Assembly: GCF_010726765.1 (NCBI RefSeq)
Contig: NZ_AP022601.1
Location: 3,100,001 to 3,164,000, forward strand
From: Mycobacterium gallinarum
GTDB taxonomy: Bacteria > Actinomycetota > Actinomycetes > Mycobacteriales > Mycobacteriaceae
Direction of reading: 5' to 3'
Length of the DNA: 64,000 nt
Shown here: positions 1 through 8,963 of the stretch, in pieces
How the letters are laid out: each line of letters begins with the position of its first letter
How positions within the stretch are numbered: the first letter of the stretch is position 1
Notes under the pieces: generated by a model
The model's database searches: none
The model's input: the letters and a program-made list of their open reading frames with translations, nothing else
Told to the model about the DNA's origin: nothing
Made by a program: the position numbers and the translations under genes

Positions 1-1002
1 TATGCGGATCGTCGTGTGGGTGTAGACGGTGCCCGTGCGCGGCAGCGGTTCGAGCCGATAGTCGCTTGCCAGCGTCCCCGAGTCGTCCACCCGCACCCGG
101 GGCGGGAACTGCGGCGCCGAGTCGATGCCAGGTCGCTCCTCGAAAACGGCTGCTTCCCAACGAATCTTCGGTTCGAACGCACGGCTGTACGCCGGCATCG
201 AGATCGGGATGCCGACGCCCTCGGCGGTCTTGAAGTCGGGAAGTTCGCGCGGCTCGACCTCGTCGCGCGAGATCCGGATATCGCCGGGCGTCACCTCGCC
301 CACGCTCATCACGGCCTGCTCCACTGTGAGCAGCAGACCCGGGGATCCATTGTCGATCGCGGCGGCGAGCGCCCGTATCACTCCGGCGGCTGACGACGTC
401 GGCTCCTCGACAGCGCCGGACGTATTGAAATCGCGGCCGAGTTGACCGGCCGATACCCCGACGACACCCACTACCGTTCCACCGCCGAGATCCAGCTTCG
501 CCAGCGTCGCGCGGACGCCGACCTCACGCTGCAGCCGAGGGTCCGGATAGGTGTGTCTCGAACCGTCGTCGCGACGGGCCAGCAGCGGCAGGCTTCGGCT
601 TGCCCGGCCTCTGGCCGCGACTTCGGCGCCCGCCTTGCCGGTCAGCACCGCGGCGGCCCCGACGGCGTTTTCGCTGTCATCCGCACCGATGACCAGCGTG
701 TCAGGGGCGGCTCCAAGGATCTGGTCCAGCACGGCTGGCGCACCACCGAGCACCTCGGTGACGGCAACGTTGCCCGGCAGTCCGAGGGCGGCCAGCAGGA
801 CGGCGCCGTTTCCGCCCTCGACGAGCGGAAAATTCCGTGACACCAGCACGACGCGCAGCGCCGACGCATCCGGATCGGCGGCCCGGCCCGCCGCGACCGC
901 CATGGTGAGGGCGTCTTCGTCGGGCCCCTTGACGCGCCGGGAGCCCCTACCACGACCGACCCACGGCGGTAGGTACGTCCCGATAGACACGACTGAGGTC
1001 AC
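1..1002 (-). CDS. Thiolase-fold (HMG-CoA-synthase-like) / DUF35 fusion protein, 3' end cut by window edge
   Basis: Reading in from position 1002, a GTG-initiated frame stays open for 334 codons to the window edge. The N-terminal part (VSIGTYLPPW near residue 6) looks like a shortened HMG-CoA-synthase/thiolase fold. The last visible residues (GTVYTHTTI) are the characteristic opening strand of a DUF35 acyl-CoA-binding OB fold, so the missing part is probably most of that domain. No nucleophilic Cys is seen in the thiolase half. In this superfamily, thiolase-DUF35 proteins take part in acyl-CoA chain chemistry; the exact reaction is not inferable. It is divergent from the SDR operon starting at 1114. 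The start is uncertain because no strong ribosome binding site precedes it. Confidence 0.72.
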   Translation of the reverse strand, partial: MTSVVSIGTYLPPWVGRGRGSRRVKGPDEDALTMAVAAGRAADPDASALRVVLVSRNFPLVEGGNGAVLLAALGLPGNVAVTEVLGGAPAVLDQILGAAPDTLVIGADDSENAVGAAAVLTGKAGAEVAARGRASRSLPLLARRDDGSRHTYPDPRLQREVGVRATLAKLDLGGGTVVGVVGVSAGQLGRDFNTSGAVEEPTSSAAGVIRALAAAIDNGSPGLLLTVEQAVMSVGEVTPGDIRISRDEVEPRELPDFKTAEGVGIPISMPAYSRAFEPKIRWEAAVFEERPGIDSAPQFPPRVRVDDSGTLASDYRLEPLPRTGTVYTHTTIRI

Positions 1003-1052
1003 AACATCTCGCTTCACTGGACGGGTGGGACCCGGGCTCGAATTGGTTAATA

Positions 1053-1062
1053 AGCTATATAG
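1053..1062. promoter_or_regulatory. Palindromic AT-rich element in divergent promoter region
   Basis: The 111-bp divergent region 1003-1113 contains AGCTATATAG in an AT-rich patch (1041-1070) that is unusual for this GC-rich sequence. The core CTATATAG is a perfect palindrome. The same AGCTATATAG, in the opposite orientation, occurs at 19491-19500. It could be a promoter/operator for the operon starting at 1114; this is inference. Confidence 0.35.
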
Positions 1063-1113
1063 TTATAGCATTCCGCAGCACGCGATCCAACGCCCGCCCG
1101 AGGAGAAAGCACG

Positions 1114-1983
1114 GTGGTTGAGCCCATGCCCCGCACCCTGCGCGACTGCGTCGTCATCATCACCGGTGCCAGTCGTGGGATCGGACGGGAGATCGCCGTA
1201 CGGGCGGCAGCGGACGGCGCCCGTGTCGGCCTGCTCGCCAAGACCGACACCCCCAATCCCAAGATCACGGGCACGCTGGTCGAGACAGCCGAAGCGGTAC
1301 AAGCAGCGGGCGGTCAGGCTCTGCCCGTCGTGTGCGATATCCGCGACGCCGACGCCGCGGCGGCCGCGGTGGCCGACATCGCCGACGCGTTCGGCGGCAT
1401 CGACGTCGTGATCAACAACGCGGGGGCACTGGACCTACGCCCCACGGCGAAGCTGCCACCCAAGAACTTCCGCCGGCTCCTGGAGATCAACACCGAGGGA
1501 CCCTTCGCGGTGGTGCAGGCCGCGCTGCCGCATCTGCGCCAATCCGACAACGCACACATCGTCAACGTCTCGCCGCCGCTGAACATGGATCCGTCGTGGG
1601 TCGGCGCCCATGTCGGCCACACCGTCGGCAAATATGCGGAAAGCCTTCTGACACTGGGCTGGTCGGCAGAGTTCGCCTCGATACCGATCGCGGTGAACTC
1701 GGTGTGGCCGGCAACCACCGTCGCGAGCACCGGGATGATGCTCGCGATGGGAGAGGACACGGTGCGGGCACAGGCCCGCGATCCGCGCATCATGGCCGAC
1801 GCGGTCGTCGCGCTGATCACCCGTCCGGCGGCCGAGTGCACCGGCCACTTCTACAGCGACGAGGACGTACTGCGCGAGGAGGGCGTCGACGACTTCTCGC
1901 CGTACCGGCTCGCCGCGCACGAGGAGGATCTGACGCCGAACTTCTACCTACCTGCCACGCCGCTGCCCGCGGTCCGGGCGTGA
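1114..1983 (+). CDS. HSDL2-like short-chain dehydrogenase with catalytic Tyr replaced by His
   Basis: This 289-aa SDR has the Rossmann motif TGASRGIG (about residues 20-27), NNAG, and the HSDL2-type block VNVSPPLN. HSDL2-like proteins are peroxisomal or bacterial lipid-associated oxidoreductases of poorly defined substrate. The usual Tyr-x3-Lys pair reads His169-TVG-Lys173 here: CAC at 1618-1620 sits at the same spacing from Ser153 as Tyr does in the family. The protein may therefore be weakly active, mechanistically different, or a structural partner. The GTG start is preceded by AGGAGAAA at good spacing; ATG at 1126 is an alternative. It is the first gene of a plus-strand operon and overlaps the next gene (GTGA). 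Confidence 0.85.
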   Translation: MVEPMPRTLRDCVVIITGASRGIGREIAVRAAADGARVGLLAKTDTPNPKITGTLVETAEAVQAAGGQALPVVCDIRDADAAAAAVADIADAFGGIDVVINNAGALDLRPTAKLPPKNFRRLLEINTEGPFAVVQAALPHLRQSDNAHIVNVSPPLNMDPSWVGAHVGHTVGKYAESLLTLGWSAEFASIPIAVNSVWPATTVASTGMMLAMGEDTVRAQARDPRIMADAVVALITRPAAECTGHFYSDEDVLREEGVDDFSPYRLAAHEEDLTPNFYLPATPLPAVRA

Positions 1984-3134
1984 GCACGGTGACCTCTTTC
2001 GCCGCGCTGAGCGCCAACGAGCCCGAGTTGGCCAAACTGCGGGCGGCGGCACGCGAGTTCCTGTCCGCCGACCGCGCCGAGTACGGCTGGCGACCCGCCG
2101 TCGACTCGTGGCTGGGCCAGTGGGACGAGGGATTCAGCGCCCGCCTCGGCGATGCGGGATTCGTCGGCATGATCATTCCGAAGCGGTACGGCGGCCAGGG
2201 GCTGAGCCACCTCCATCGCTATGTCGTGACCGAAGAGCTGCTCGGCCAGGGTGCCCCGGTGGCCGCCCATTGGGTCGCCGACCGTCAGGTCGCCCCCGGC
2301 CTACTTGCATACGGCAACGATGAGCAGCGCCAGCGGCTGCTGCCGAGGATCGCCGCGGGGCGCTACTTCTCTTCGATCGGCATGAGCGAGCACACCGCGG
2401 GATCGGACCTCGCCGCTGTGCAGACGAAGGCGACGAAGACTGACGGTGGATGGCTGCTCAACGGCACCAAGGTGTGGACGAGTGGCGCACATCTGGCTCA
2501 TCAAGTGGTCGTCCTGGCCCGGACGAGTCCGCCGGACCCCGAGCGGCGGCACGCCGGCTTCAGCCAGTTCATCGTGCCGTGCGATGCCACTGGTGTGCGT
2601 ATCGAACCGATCCGCTTGATGAACGGTGAGCACCACTTCAACGAGGTCATCTTCGACGACGTGCTGGTACCCGACGCCGATGTGCTCGGTGAGATCGGCA
2701 ATGGCTGGCATCAGGTCACCTCCGAGCTGTCGTTCGAGCGCAGCGGTCCCGAACGGCTGCTGTCGACCGCTCCGCTGATCGTCGCGGCGATCCGTGTGAT
2801 GAGCGCCGGGCCGTGCGACGACCGCACCGCCGAGGACGTGGGAGACCTTCTGGCACGGTTGATTTCGCTGCGCCAGTTGTCGGTCTGGGTGGCAAGGATG
2901 CTCACCAGCGCCGGGGACGCCGCCAACCAGGCAGCGCTCGTCAAGGATCTCGGTACCCGGTTCGAGCAGGACTCGATCGAGGCGATCACCGATCTCGTCG
3001 ACAGAGTGCCGATGACACCCGAGTTGAGCGAGCTGTTGACGACCGCCCGCCTACACAAGGCCGTGTTCACTCTGCGCGGTGGCACCAACGAGGTGTTGCG
3101 CGGTGTCGTGGCACGCGGAATGGGGCTGCGATGA
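1980..3134 (+). CDS. Acyl-CoA dehydrogenase (FadE family), subunit 1 of a pair
   Basis: A 384-aa FAD-dependent acyl-CoA dehydrogenase that introduces an alpha,beta double bond into an acyl-CoA. The mid-domain motif SIGMSEHTAGSDLA (about residue 130) and the C-terminal FAD/ETF-side motif LRGGTNEVLRG near the end are both present. The length is normal for the family. The GTG at 1980 overlaps the upstream stop as GTGA; the frame is open further upstream, but that part runs through the SDR gene and is not credible. It overlaps the next gene by ATGA. The tandem of two dissimilar acyl-CoA dehydrogenases resembles the heteromeric FadE pairs of mycobacterial steroid catabolism (inference). Confidence 0.9.
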   Translation: MSTVTSFAALSANEPELAKLRAAAREFLSADRAEYGWRPAVDSWLGQWDEGFSARLGDAGFVGMIIPKRYGGQGLSHLHRYVVTEELLGQGAPVAAHWVADRQVAPGLLAYGNDEQRQRLLPRIAAGRYFSSIGMSEHTAGSDLAAVQTKATKTDGGWLLNGTKVWTSGAHLAHQVVVLARTSPPDPERRHAGFSQFIVPCDATGVRIEPIRLMNGEHHFNEVIFDDVLVPDADVLGEIGNGWHQVTSELSFERSGPERLLSTAPLIVAAIRVMSAGPCDDRTAEDVGDLLARLISLRQLSVWVARMLTSAGDAANQAALVKDLGTRFEQDSIEAITDLVDRVPMTPELSELLTTARLHKAVFTLRGGTNEVLRGVVARGMGLR

Positions 3135-4186
3135 GCGCACTTTCCGGAGGAGTGTTCGATGGCGGGCCCGTCGACGACGACAACGCCGAGCTGCGACAGC
3201 TGGTCGCCGACATCGGAGCGCGATCGTTTGAAGCCCGGCTTGGATCGCGCCGCATACCCGAGATCTTCGACGAGTCGCTGTGGCGCAACCTCGACGAGAC
3301 CGGCTTGGCGCGGCTGACGAGCACGCCGGAACTGGATGCGGGGCCCCAACAGCTCGCGGTCGTCCTGCGTGGAATCGCCCGATACGCCGGCGCGGTCCCG
3401 ATCGCCGAAACCGACGCGCTGGCAGCCTGGTTGGGCAACACGATAGGAATTGAGCTGCCCGTCGGCCCGTTGACCGTCGCGATCGCCGACCGTGACGCCG
3501 CGGCAGCGACCGACGTGCCGTGGACGCGGGCGAGTGTGGCTGTGCTGCTCGTGATGCGTAACGCGGGTGCGGCGCGGGTCGGACTCATCGACCCGGGGCG
3601 GGTGGACATCACCGACGGCCACAACCTCGCCGGCGAACCCCGCGACCGCGTGAGGTTCGATGTCGATGCCGCCGCCCTGACCGAAGTCGACGCCGCGCTC
3701 GTCGACGAGTTGTTGCTGCGCGGCTCGTGGTGCCGATGCATGCAGATCATCGGCGCGCTCGACGCCGCGGCCGCGATGTCGGTGGCCCACACCACCGAAC
3801 GCGTGCAGTTCGGCCGCGCCCTGAGCAAGTTCCAGTCGGTGCAGCACTCACTGGCCGCGATGGCCGGTGAGATCGAACGGGCGAGGGCCGTCGCCACTCT
3901 CGCCGTCGCTGCGGCCGCCGACTACGGCTTCTCCGCGCCGGAGACCGAGTACGCCGTCACCGTGGCGCGGGTCGTCGTCGGCCGCGCCGTCACCCCGGTC
4001 ACCACGATCGCCCATCAGCTGCACGGCGCGATCGGCGTCACCGACGAGCATTCGTTGTGGTCGGTGACCATGCGTGCCCAGAGCTGGACGTCCGACTACG
4101 GGACGACGGTGGGCCACGCCCGCAAGCTCGGTCGAATGGCGCTGACCGCCGCCGAACCGTGGGACCTGGTCATCGGGAACATCTGA
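3131..4186 (+). CDS. Acyl-CoA dehydrogenase (FadE family), divergent partner subunit
   Basis: A 351-aa protein with the C-terminal helical domain of acyl-CoA dehydrogenases (TTERVQFGRALSKFQSVQHS about residue 220; AHQLHGAIGVTDEHSLW near the C terminus). The N-terminal and middle domains are short and degenerate, and no canonical mid-domain G-x-S-E-P-type motif is visible. That pattern is usual for the second, non-canonical subunit of alpha2beta2 FadE complexes, where active-site residues are split between chains. It is translationally coupled to the preceding dehydrogenase (ATGA), which supports a complex. The substrate is unknown. Confidence 0.85.
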   Translation: MSALSGGVFDGGPVDDDNAELRQLVADIGARSFEARLGSRRIPEIFDESLWRNLDETGLARLTSTPELDAGPQQLAVVLRGIARYAGAVPIAETDALAAWLGNTIGIELPVGPLTVAIADRDAAAATDVPWTRASVAVLLVMRNAGAARVGLIDPGRVDITDGHNLAGEPRDRVRFDVDAAALTEVDAALVDELLLRGSWCRCMQIIGALDAAAAMSVAHTTERVQFGRALSKFQSVQHSLAAMAGEIERARAVATLAVAAAADYGFSAPETEYAVTVARVVVGRAVTPVTTIAHQLHGAIGVTDEHSLWSVTMRAQSWTSDYGTTVGHARKLGRMALTAAEPWDLVIGNI

Positions 4187-4211
4187 AAGCAACTGCACCA
4201 GAGGAGAATAC

Positions 4212-4991
4212 GTGGGCAACGAGAAGTTCAGTGGCGCGTCGGCGATCGTCAGCGGCGGAGCGGGTGGTCTCGGCGAAGCGGCTGTTCGACGTCTGCACGC
4301 AGAGGGTCTCGGTGTCGTCATCGCCGACCTCGCCGCCGACAAGGGCAAGGCGCTGGCCGACGAATTGGGTGACCGGGCAGCGTTCGTCAGCACCGACGTG
4401 ACGAGCGAGGACTCCGTCAACGACGCGATCGCGCAGGCCAATACGCTCGGCCGGCTGCGCTACGCCGTTGTGGCGCACGGCGGATTTGGCGTCGCCGAGC
4501 GCATCGTCGGGCGCGACGGGAGCCCGGCCGATTTCGCGGGCTTCACCAAGACCATCGACCTGTACCTCAACGGCACCTACAACGTGACCCGTCTGGTGGC
4601 CGCATCCGTCGCCGCCGCGGACGCGCATGCCGACGGCGAACGCGGCGCACTGGTGTTGACGGCATCCATTGCCGGCTACGAGGGCCAGATCGGACAGTCG
4701 GCGTACGCCGCGGCGAAAGCGGGTGTCATCGGGCTGACCCTCGCGGGAGCCCGCGATCTCAGCTCGCTCGGAATCCGCGTGAACACCATCGCGCCAGGCA
4801 CGATGAAGACGCCGATCATGGAGTCGGTGGGCGAAGAGGCGATCGCCAAGTTCGCCGCCAACGTGCCCTTCCCCAAACGCCTGGGCACGCCCGACGAGTT
4901 TGCCGACGCCGCCGTGTTTCTGCTGGCCAACGGCTATGTGAACGGTGAGGTCATGCGGCTGGACGGCGCCCAGCGGTTCGGACCGAGGTAG
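4212..4991 (+). CDS. SDR oxidoreductase, 3-hydroxyacyl-CoA dehydrogenase type (HSD17B10-like)
   Basis: A 259-aa short-chain dehydrogenase. The nucleotide motif GGAGGLG (about residue 15), the catalytic TASIAG...SAYAAAKAG block (Ser, Tyr-x3-Lys intact) and the C-terminal PKRLGTPDEFADAAVFLL element match the type II 3-hydroxyacyl-CoA dehydrogenase subfamily, which oxidises 3-hydroxyacyl-CoA or hydroxysteroid substrates with NAD. The GTG start follows GAGGAG by a few bases. It lies 25 bp after the second acyl-CoA dehydrogenase in the same operon, which fits a beta-oxidation role. Confidence 0.88.
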   Translation: MGNEKFSGASAIVSGGAGGLGEAAVRRLHAEGLGVVIADLAADKGKALADELGDRAAFVSTDVTSEDSVNDAIAQANTLGRLRYAVVAHGGFGVAERIVGRDGSPADFAGFTKTIDLYLNGTYNVTRLVAASVAAADAHADGERGALVLTASIAGYEGQIGQSAYAAAKAGVIGLTLAGARDLSSLGIRVNTIAPGTMKTPIMESVGEEAIAKFAANVPFPKRLGTPDEFADAAVFLLANGYVNGEVMRLDGAQRFGPR

Positions 4992-5014
4992 CGCACCGCT
5001 AAAGAGGCAAATAG

Positions 5015-5044
5015 TTGAATGATTCGCGCGGCTCGGCGTACGAT
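5015..5044 (+). promoter_or_regulatory. Possible internal promoter before the mycofactocin-type SDR
   Basis: In the 82-bp gap 4992-5073, TTGAAT (5015-5020) and TACGAT (5039-5044, matching the mycobacterial -10 pattern TANNNT) are separated by 18 bp. This could be a secondary sigma-A-type promoter inside the operon. No other signal was seen in the gap. Confidence 0.35.
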
Positions 5045-5073
5045 CGAGCCACGCCGACGAGAGGACATACGCG

Positions 5074-5901
5074 ATGGGCTTGCTTGACGGCCGAGTCGTC
5101 TTCATCACCGGAGCGTCCCGCGGACAGGGCCGGTCTCATGCGGTGATGTTCGCCGAGGAGGGCGCGAACATCGTTGGCGTCGACATCTGCGAAGACCTCG
5201 CTGTCGCGCCCTACAAGCTGGGCACCTTCGAGGAGCTCGAGGAGACCGCTCGGCTGGTCGAGAAGACCGGCCAGGAGATGGCCTTCCAGAAGGCCGACGT
5301 CCGTGACAGGTCCGCGCTTCAGGCGGCATTCGACGCAGGCGTGCAGCAATTCGGCCACATCGACACGGTCATCGCCAACGCGGGCGTCATCCTCACCAAT
5401 CCGGACGAAGCCGATGCCAACGAGGCGTTACGGGTCGGCATCGACATCATGCTGATCGGCGTCTGGAACACCTTCCAGGTCGCCATCCCCCACATCAAGG
5501 AACGCGGTGAAGGCGGCAACCTGATCGCCACGAGTTCGATGGCGGCCCTTCTGAACGTCACCGACGGCCGCGGCGGCTCCGACGCGTACAACATGTCGAA
5601 GCTCGCCATCACCGGATTGGTGCAGTCGTACGCCAATCTTCTTGCGCCGGAACGTATCAGGGTGAATGCAGTGGCCCCGACCAACTGCGTGACACCGATG
5701 GTGACCGAGAATCCCGCGCTGTTCAAGGTCATCGAACAGACACCTCATCTGGTGAACGCGATGCAGACGGCGCTGCCGGATCTGCCCGTCATCGAACCGC
5801 GCGATGTCACCAATGCCATCCTGTTCCTGATCTCGGACCACGGCCGCTCGTTCACCGGCAGCGTGCTCAAGGTCGATGCCGGCATGGACATCCGCCGGTA
5901 G
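5074..5901 (+). CDS. Mycofactocin-coupled SDR family oxidoreductase
   Basis: A 275-aa SDR with the glycine motif TGASRGQGRSHA (residues about 12-23) and the extra segment after beta-strand 2 (DICEDLAVAPYKLGTFEEL) that marks SDRs which hold NAD non-exchangeably and pass electrons to mycofactocin. Catalytic Ser and Tyr-x3-Lys (SSMAALLN...AYNMSKLA) are intact. The family usually oxidises alcohols in actinobacteria carrying mycofactocin; no mycofactocin biosynthesis gene lies in this window. A GAGAGG ribosome binding site precedes the ATG. A second member of the family is at 46851-47669. Confidence 0.88.
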   Translation: MGLLDGRVVFITGASRGQGRSHAVMFAEEGANIVGVDICEDLAVAPYKLGTFEELEETARLVEKTGQEMAFQKADVRDRSALQAAFDAGVQQFGHIDTVIANAGVILTNPDEADANEALRVGIDIMLIGVWNTFQVAIPHIKERGEGGNLIATSSMAALLNVTDGRGGSDAYNMSKLAITGLVQSYANLLAPERIRVNAVAPTNCVTPMVTENPALFKVIEQTPHLVNAMQTALPDLPVIEPRDVTNAILFLISDHGRSFTGSVLKVDAGMDIRR

Positions 5902-5911
5902 CGGCCGCACG

Positions 5912-6709
5912 ATGGACTACGGCATCAGGGACCGGTCGGCTTTGATCGTCGGCGGCAGCAGGGGCATGGGGTTCGAAGTCACCAAAATGCTTGCCGCCGA
6001 GGGCTGCCGGGTAGCGGTGCTCGCCCGGACCAAGGGGGACGTCGACGCCGCCGTGGAGACGTTGCGCGCCGACGGCGCCGAAGCGGTCGGCGTGTGTGCC
6101 GACGTAAGCGACGAACAGCAGATCGCGGATGCCGTCCGGCAGGTCGGCGATGTCATCGGGTCACCGCTGATCGTCATCGGCCAAGCCATCTATCAACGTC
6201 CCGGCGACTTCGCCGACATCAACGATCTCAACGTCTACCGCGAGTCCTTCGAGGCGTTCACAATGAGCCAGATCTTTCTGCTGCGAACGGTGCTGCCGGC
6301 AATGCAGGGAGCCGGTTGGGGCCGCTTCGTGCACATCGGTTCGGGAACAGCCAAGGAACCGGCGGGCAACATCCACCACGCGGTGGCCAACGCGACCCGG
6401 CCGTCGACCGTCGGACTCCTCAAGACAGTGTCCGACGAGTACGCCCGCTACGGCATCACGGTTAACACGGTCGCGCCAGGCTGGATCGAGACCGAGAACG
6501 CGATCGCCTACATCGCGAACAACATGGGCGCGGACACCGACGAGCAGCGCCGCGAGTTCATGCTGGGTCAGGCGCGGGTGCCGGCAGCGAGAATGGGCAA
6601 ACCATACGAGATCGCCTCGCTCATCGCATATCTGTGTTCTGAGGCGGCCGGTTACATCACCGGGGCGTGGATCGAGGTCGACGGTGGAATGCACCGGTCG
6701 GCTTTCTAA
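5912..6709 (+). CDS. SDR-fold protein lacking the Tyr-Lys catalytic pair
   Basis: A 265-aa Rossmann-fold SDR with VGGSRGMG (about residue 12) and the C-terminal GAWIEVDGGM element typical of FabG-like reductases. Where YxxxK is expected, the sequence reads Ala159-NAT-Arg163, a variant seen in a divergent FabG-like group with an xNAxR signature. Redox chemistry by the standard mechanism is therefore doubtful. The ATG at 5912 begins 10 bp after the previous stop; an in-frame start further upstream would lie inside that gene. It is part of the 1114-8506 operon and is followed by the P450 after 15 bp. Confidence 0.82.
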   Translation: MDYGIRDRSALIVGGSRGMGFEVTKMLAAEGCRVAVLARTKGDVDAAVETLRADGAEAVGVCADVSDEQQIADAVRQVGDVIGSPLIVIGQAIYQRPGDFADINDLNVYRESFEAFTMSQIFLLRTVLPAMQGAGWGRFVHIGSGTAKEPAGNIHHAVANATRPSTVGLLKTVSDEYARYGITVNTVAPGWIETENAIAYIANNMGADTDEQRREFMLGQARVPAARMGKPYEIASLIAYLCSEAAGYITGAWIEVDGGMHRSAF

Positions 6710-6712
6710 TAG

Positions 6713-7903
<1,191 letters not shown>

Positions 7904-7909
7904 ACAACG

Positions 7910-8506
7910 ATGGACAACACCGTCGCAGTCCTGTGTGTGGAATGCCAAAACGGCGTGCTCGGCCCCGACTCGGTGCTGCCGAAGCTGGCGGCCGACAGCG
8001 CGGGACTCGTCGCAAACCTGCGTCGGCTGCTCGACGCTGCCCGCGCCGGCGGCGCACGGATCGTGCACGCGACTTTCGAAGGGTCCCTCGGGGGCGCACA
8101 TCCCGGTACCGCTCGACTGTGGCGCACGTTGGGTCCGTTGACCTCATCCTGGTCGCCGGGCGACCCCGAGACTCAAGTTCTACCCGAGCTTTTCGCACCG
8201 ACCGATCTCGTGCTGCCCCGTCACCATGGCCTCTTTCCGACAATGGATTCCGAGCTGCTGCCGGTCCTGCGGGGACTGGGCGTCAGCACGGTCGTCCTTG
8301 CGGGCGTCTCGTTGAACCTCGCGCTCCCGATCACCGCGGGGCACCTCACCCAGGCCGGCTTCCGCCTCATCGTGCCTCGGGACGTCGTCGGCGGCACCCC
8401 GGCCGAGTACGGAGACCAGGTACTGGACAACACGATTGCCGTGCTCGGCAGGATCACCACGGTCGAACAGCTGCTTTCCGAATGGTCCGCCCCGACCTTG
8501 ACATAA
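7910..8506 (+). CDS. Isochorismatase-fold protein with degenerate catalytic triad
   Basis: A 198-aa protein with the overall pattern of cysteine hydrolases of the isochorismatase family: an N-terminal strand AVLCVECQNG, a central strand LVLPRHHGLF, and a C-terminal VVLAGVSLNLAL block. The usual Asp, Lys and Cys are not conserved: position 11 is Glu and the nucleophile position is Ala138 (GCG at 8321-8323). It begins 6 bp after the P450 stop and is clearly co-transcribed. A hydrolase role is doubtful; it may be a binding protein or use another mechanism. Confidence 0.75.
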   Translation: MDNTVAVLCVECQNGVLGPDSVLPKLAADSAGLVANLRRLLDAARAGGARIVHATFEGSLGGAHPGTARLWRTLGPLTSSWSPGDPETQVLPELFAPTDLVLPRHHGLFPTMDSELLPVLRGLGVSTVVLAGVSLNLALPITAGHLTQAGFRLIVPRDVVGGTPAEYGDQVLDNTIAVLGRITTVEQLLSEWSAPTLT

Positions 8507-8528
8507 CAGGTGAAGAGGTAGTTTCCAG

Positions 8529-8954
8529 ATGGCAATCAAATCGCGCGCGCTGATCGCATCGACGATGCTGGCCTTCTTGGCGATCGGTTCTGGCGCCAGC
8601 ACTGACGGTGTCGCATCTGCGTCGCCGGCAGATGGATCTGTGGCTGGCTGCGAATATGCGCTGTCGCGACCGGAACTCGTGATAATCCCGGGAGGAGGAC
8701 GGGGGGTACGGGCGAATATGACGCCCACCACGTGTGCGTCGAATGCCACACCTACGGATGTCACGGTATGTGTTCAGGCTCCGGGCGGCGCCAGCCAATG
8801 CAAGCAGACGCCAGGCTGGAGTCTGGCCGAGATCATTCTTCCTGCACCGAGTTCCGGTGCGTATACGGCCACCGGCACGGGGTGCTGGCTACACATCACC
8901 GAGGAGTTCCGCCCCGATTGCCGAACCGTCGGGCCCGTCGCGCTGACCACCTGA
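8529..8954 (+). CDS. Small secreted protein of unknown function
   Basis: A 141-aa protein with an N-terminal signal peptide: basic start MAIKSR, hydrophobic LIASTMLAFLAIG, and likely cleavage near ASASPAD. The mature part has six cysteines (CEYAL, TTCAS, VCVQ, QCKQ, GCWL, DCRT), suggesting disulfide bonds. No known domain was recognised. It starts 22 bp after the isochorismatase-like gene and ends 9 bp from the convergent end of mceF. Export next to an mce operon is suggestive, but no direct link can be shown. Confidence 0.7.
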   Translation: MAIKSRALIASTMLAFLAIGSGASTDGVASASPADGSVAGCEYALSRPELVIIPGGGRGVRANMTPTTCASNATPTDVTVCVQAPGGASQCKQTPGWSLAEIILPAPSSGAYTATGTGCWLHITEEFRPDCRTVGPVALTT

Positions 8955-8963
8955 CGGTCTAAG

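Noticed and set aside
551..1411. A 286-aa plus-strand open frame
   Set aside because: It runs antisense to the thiolase/DUF35 gene and then in the wrong frame through the SDR, with Ser/Pro/Arg-rich composition typical of a GC-rich shadow frame.
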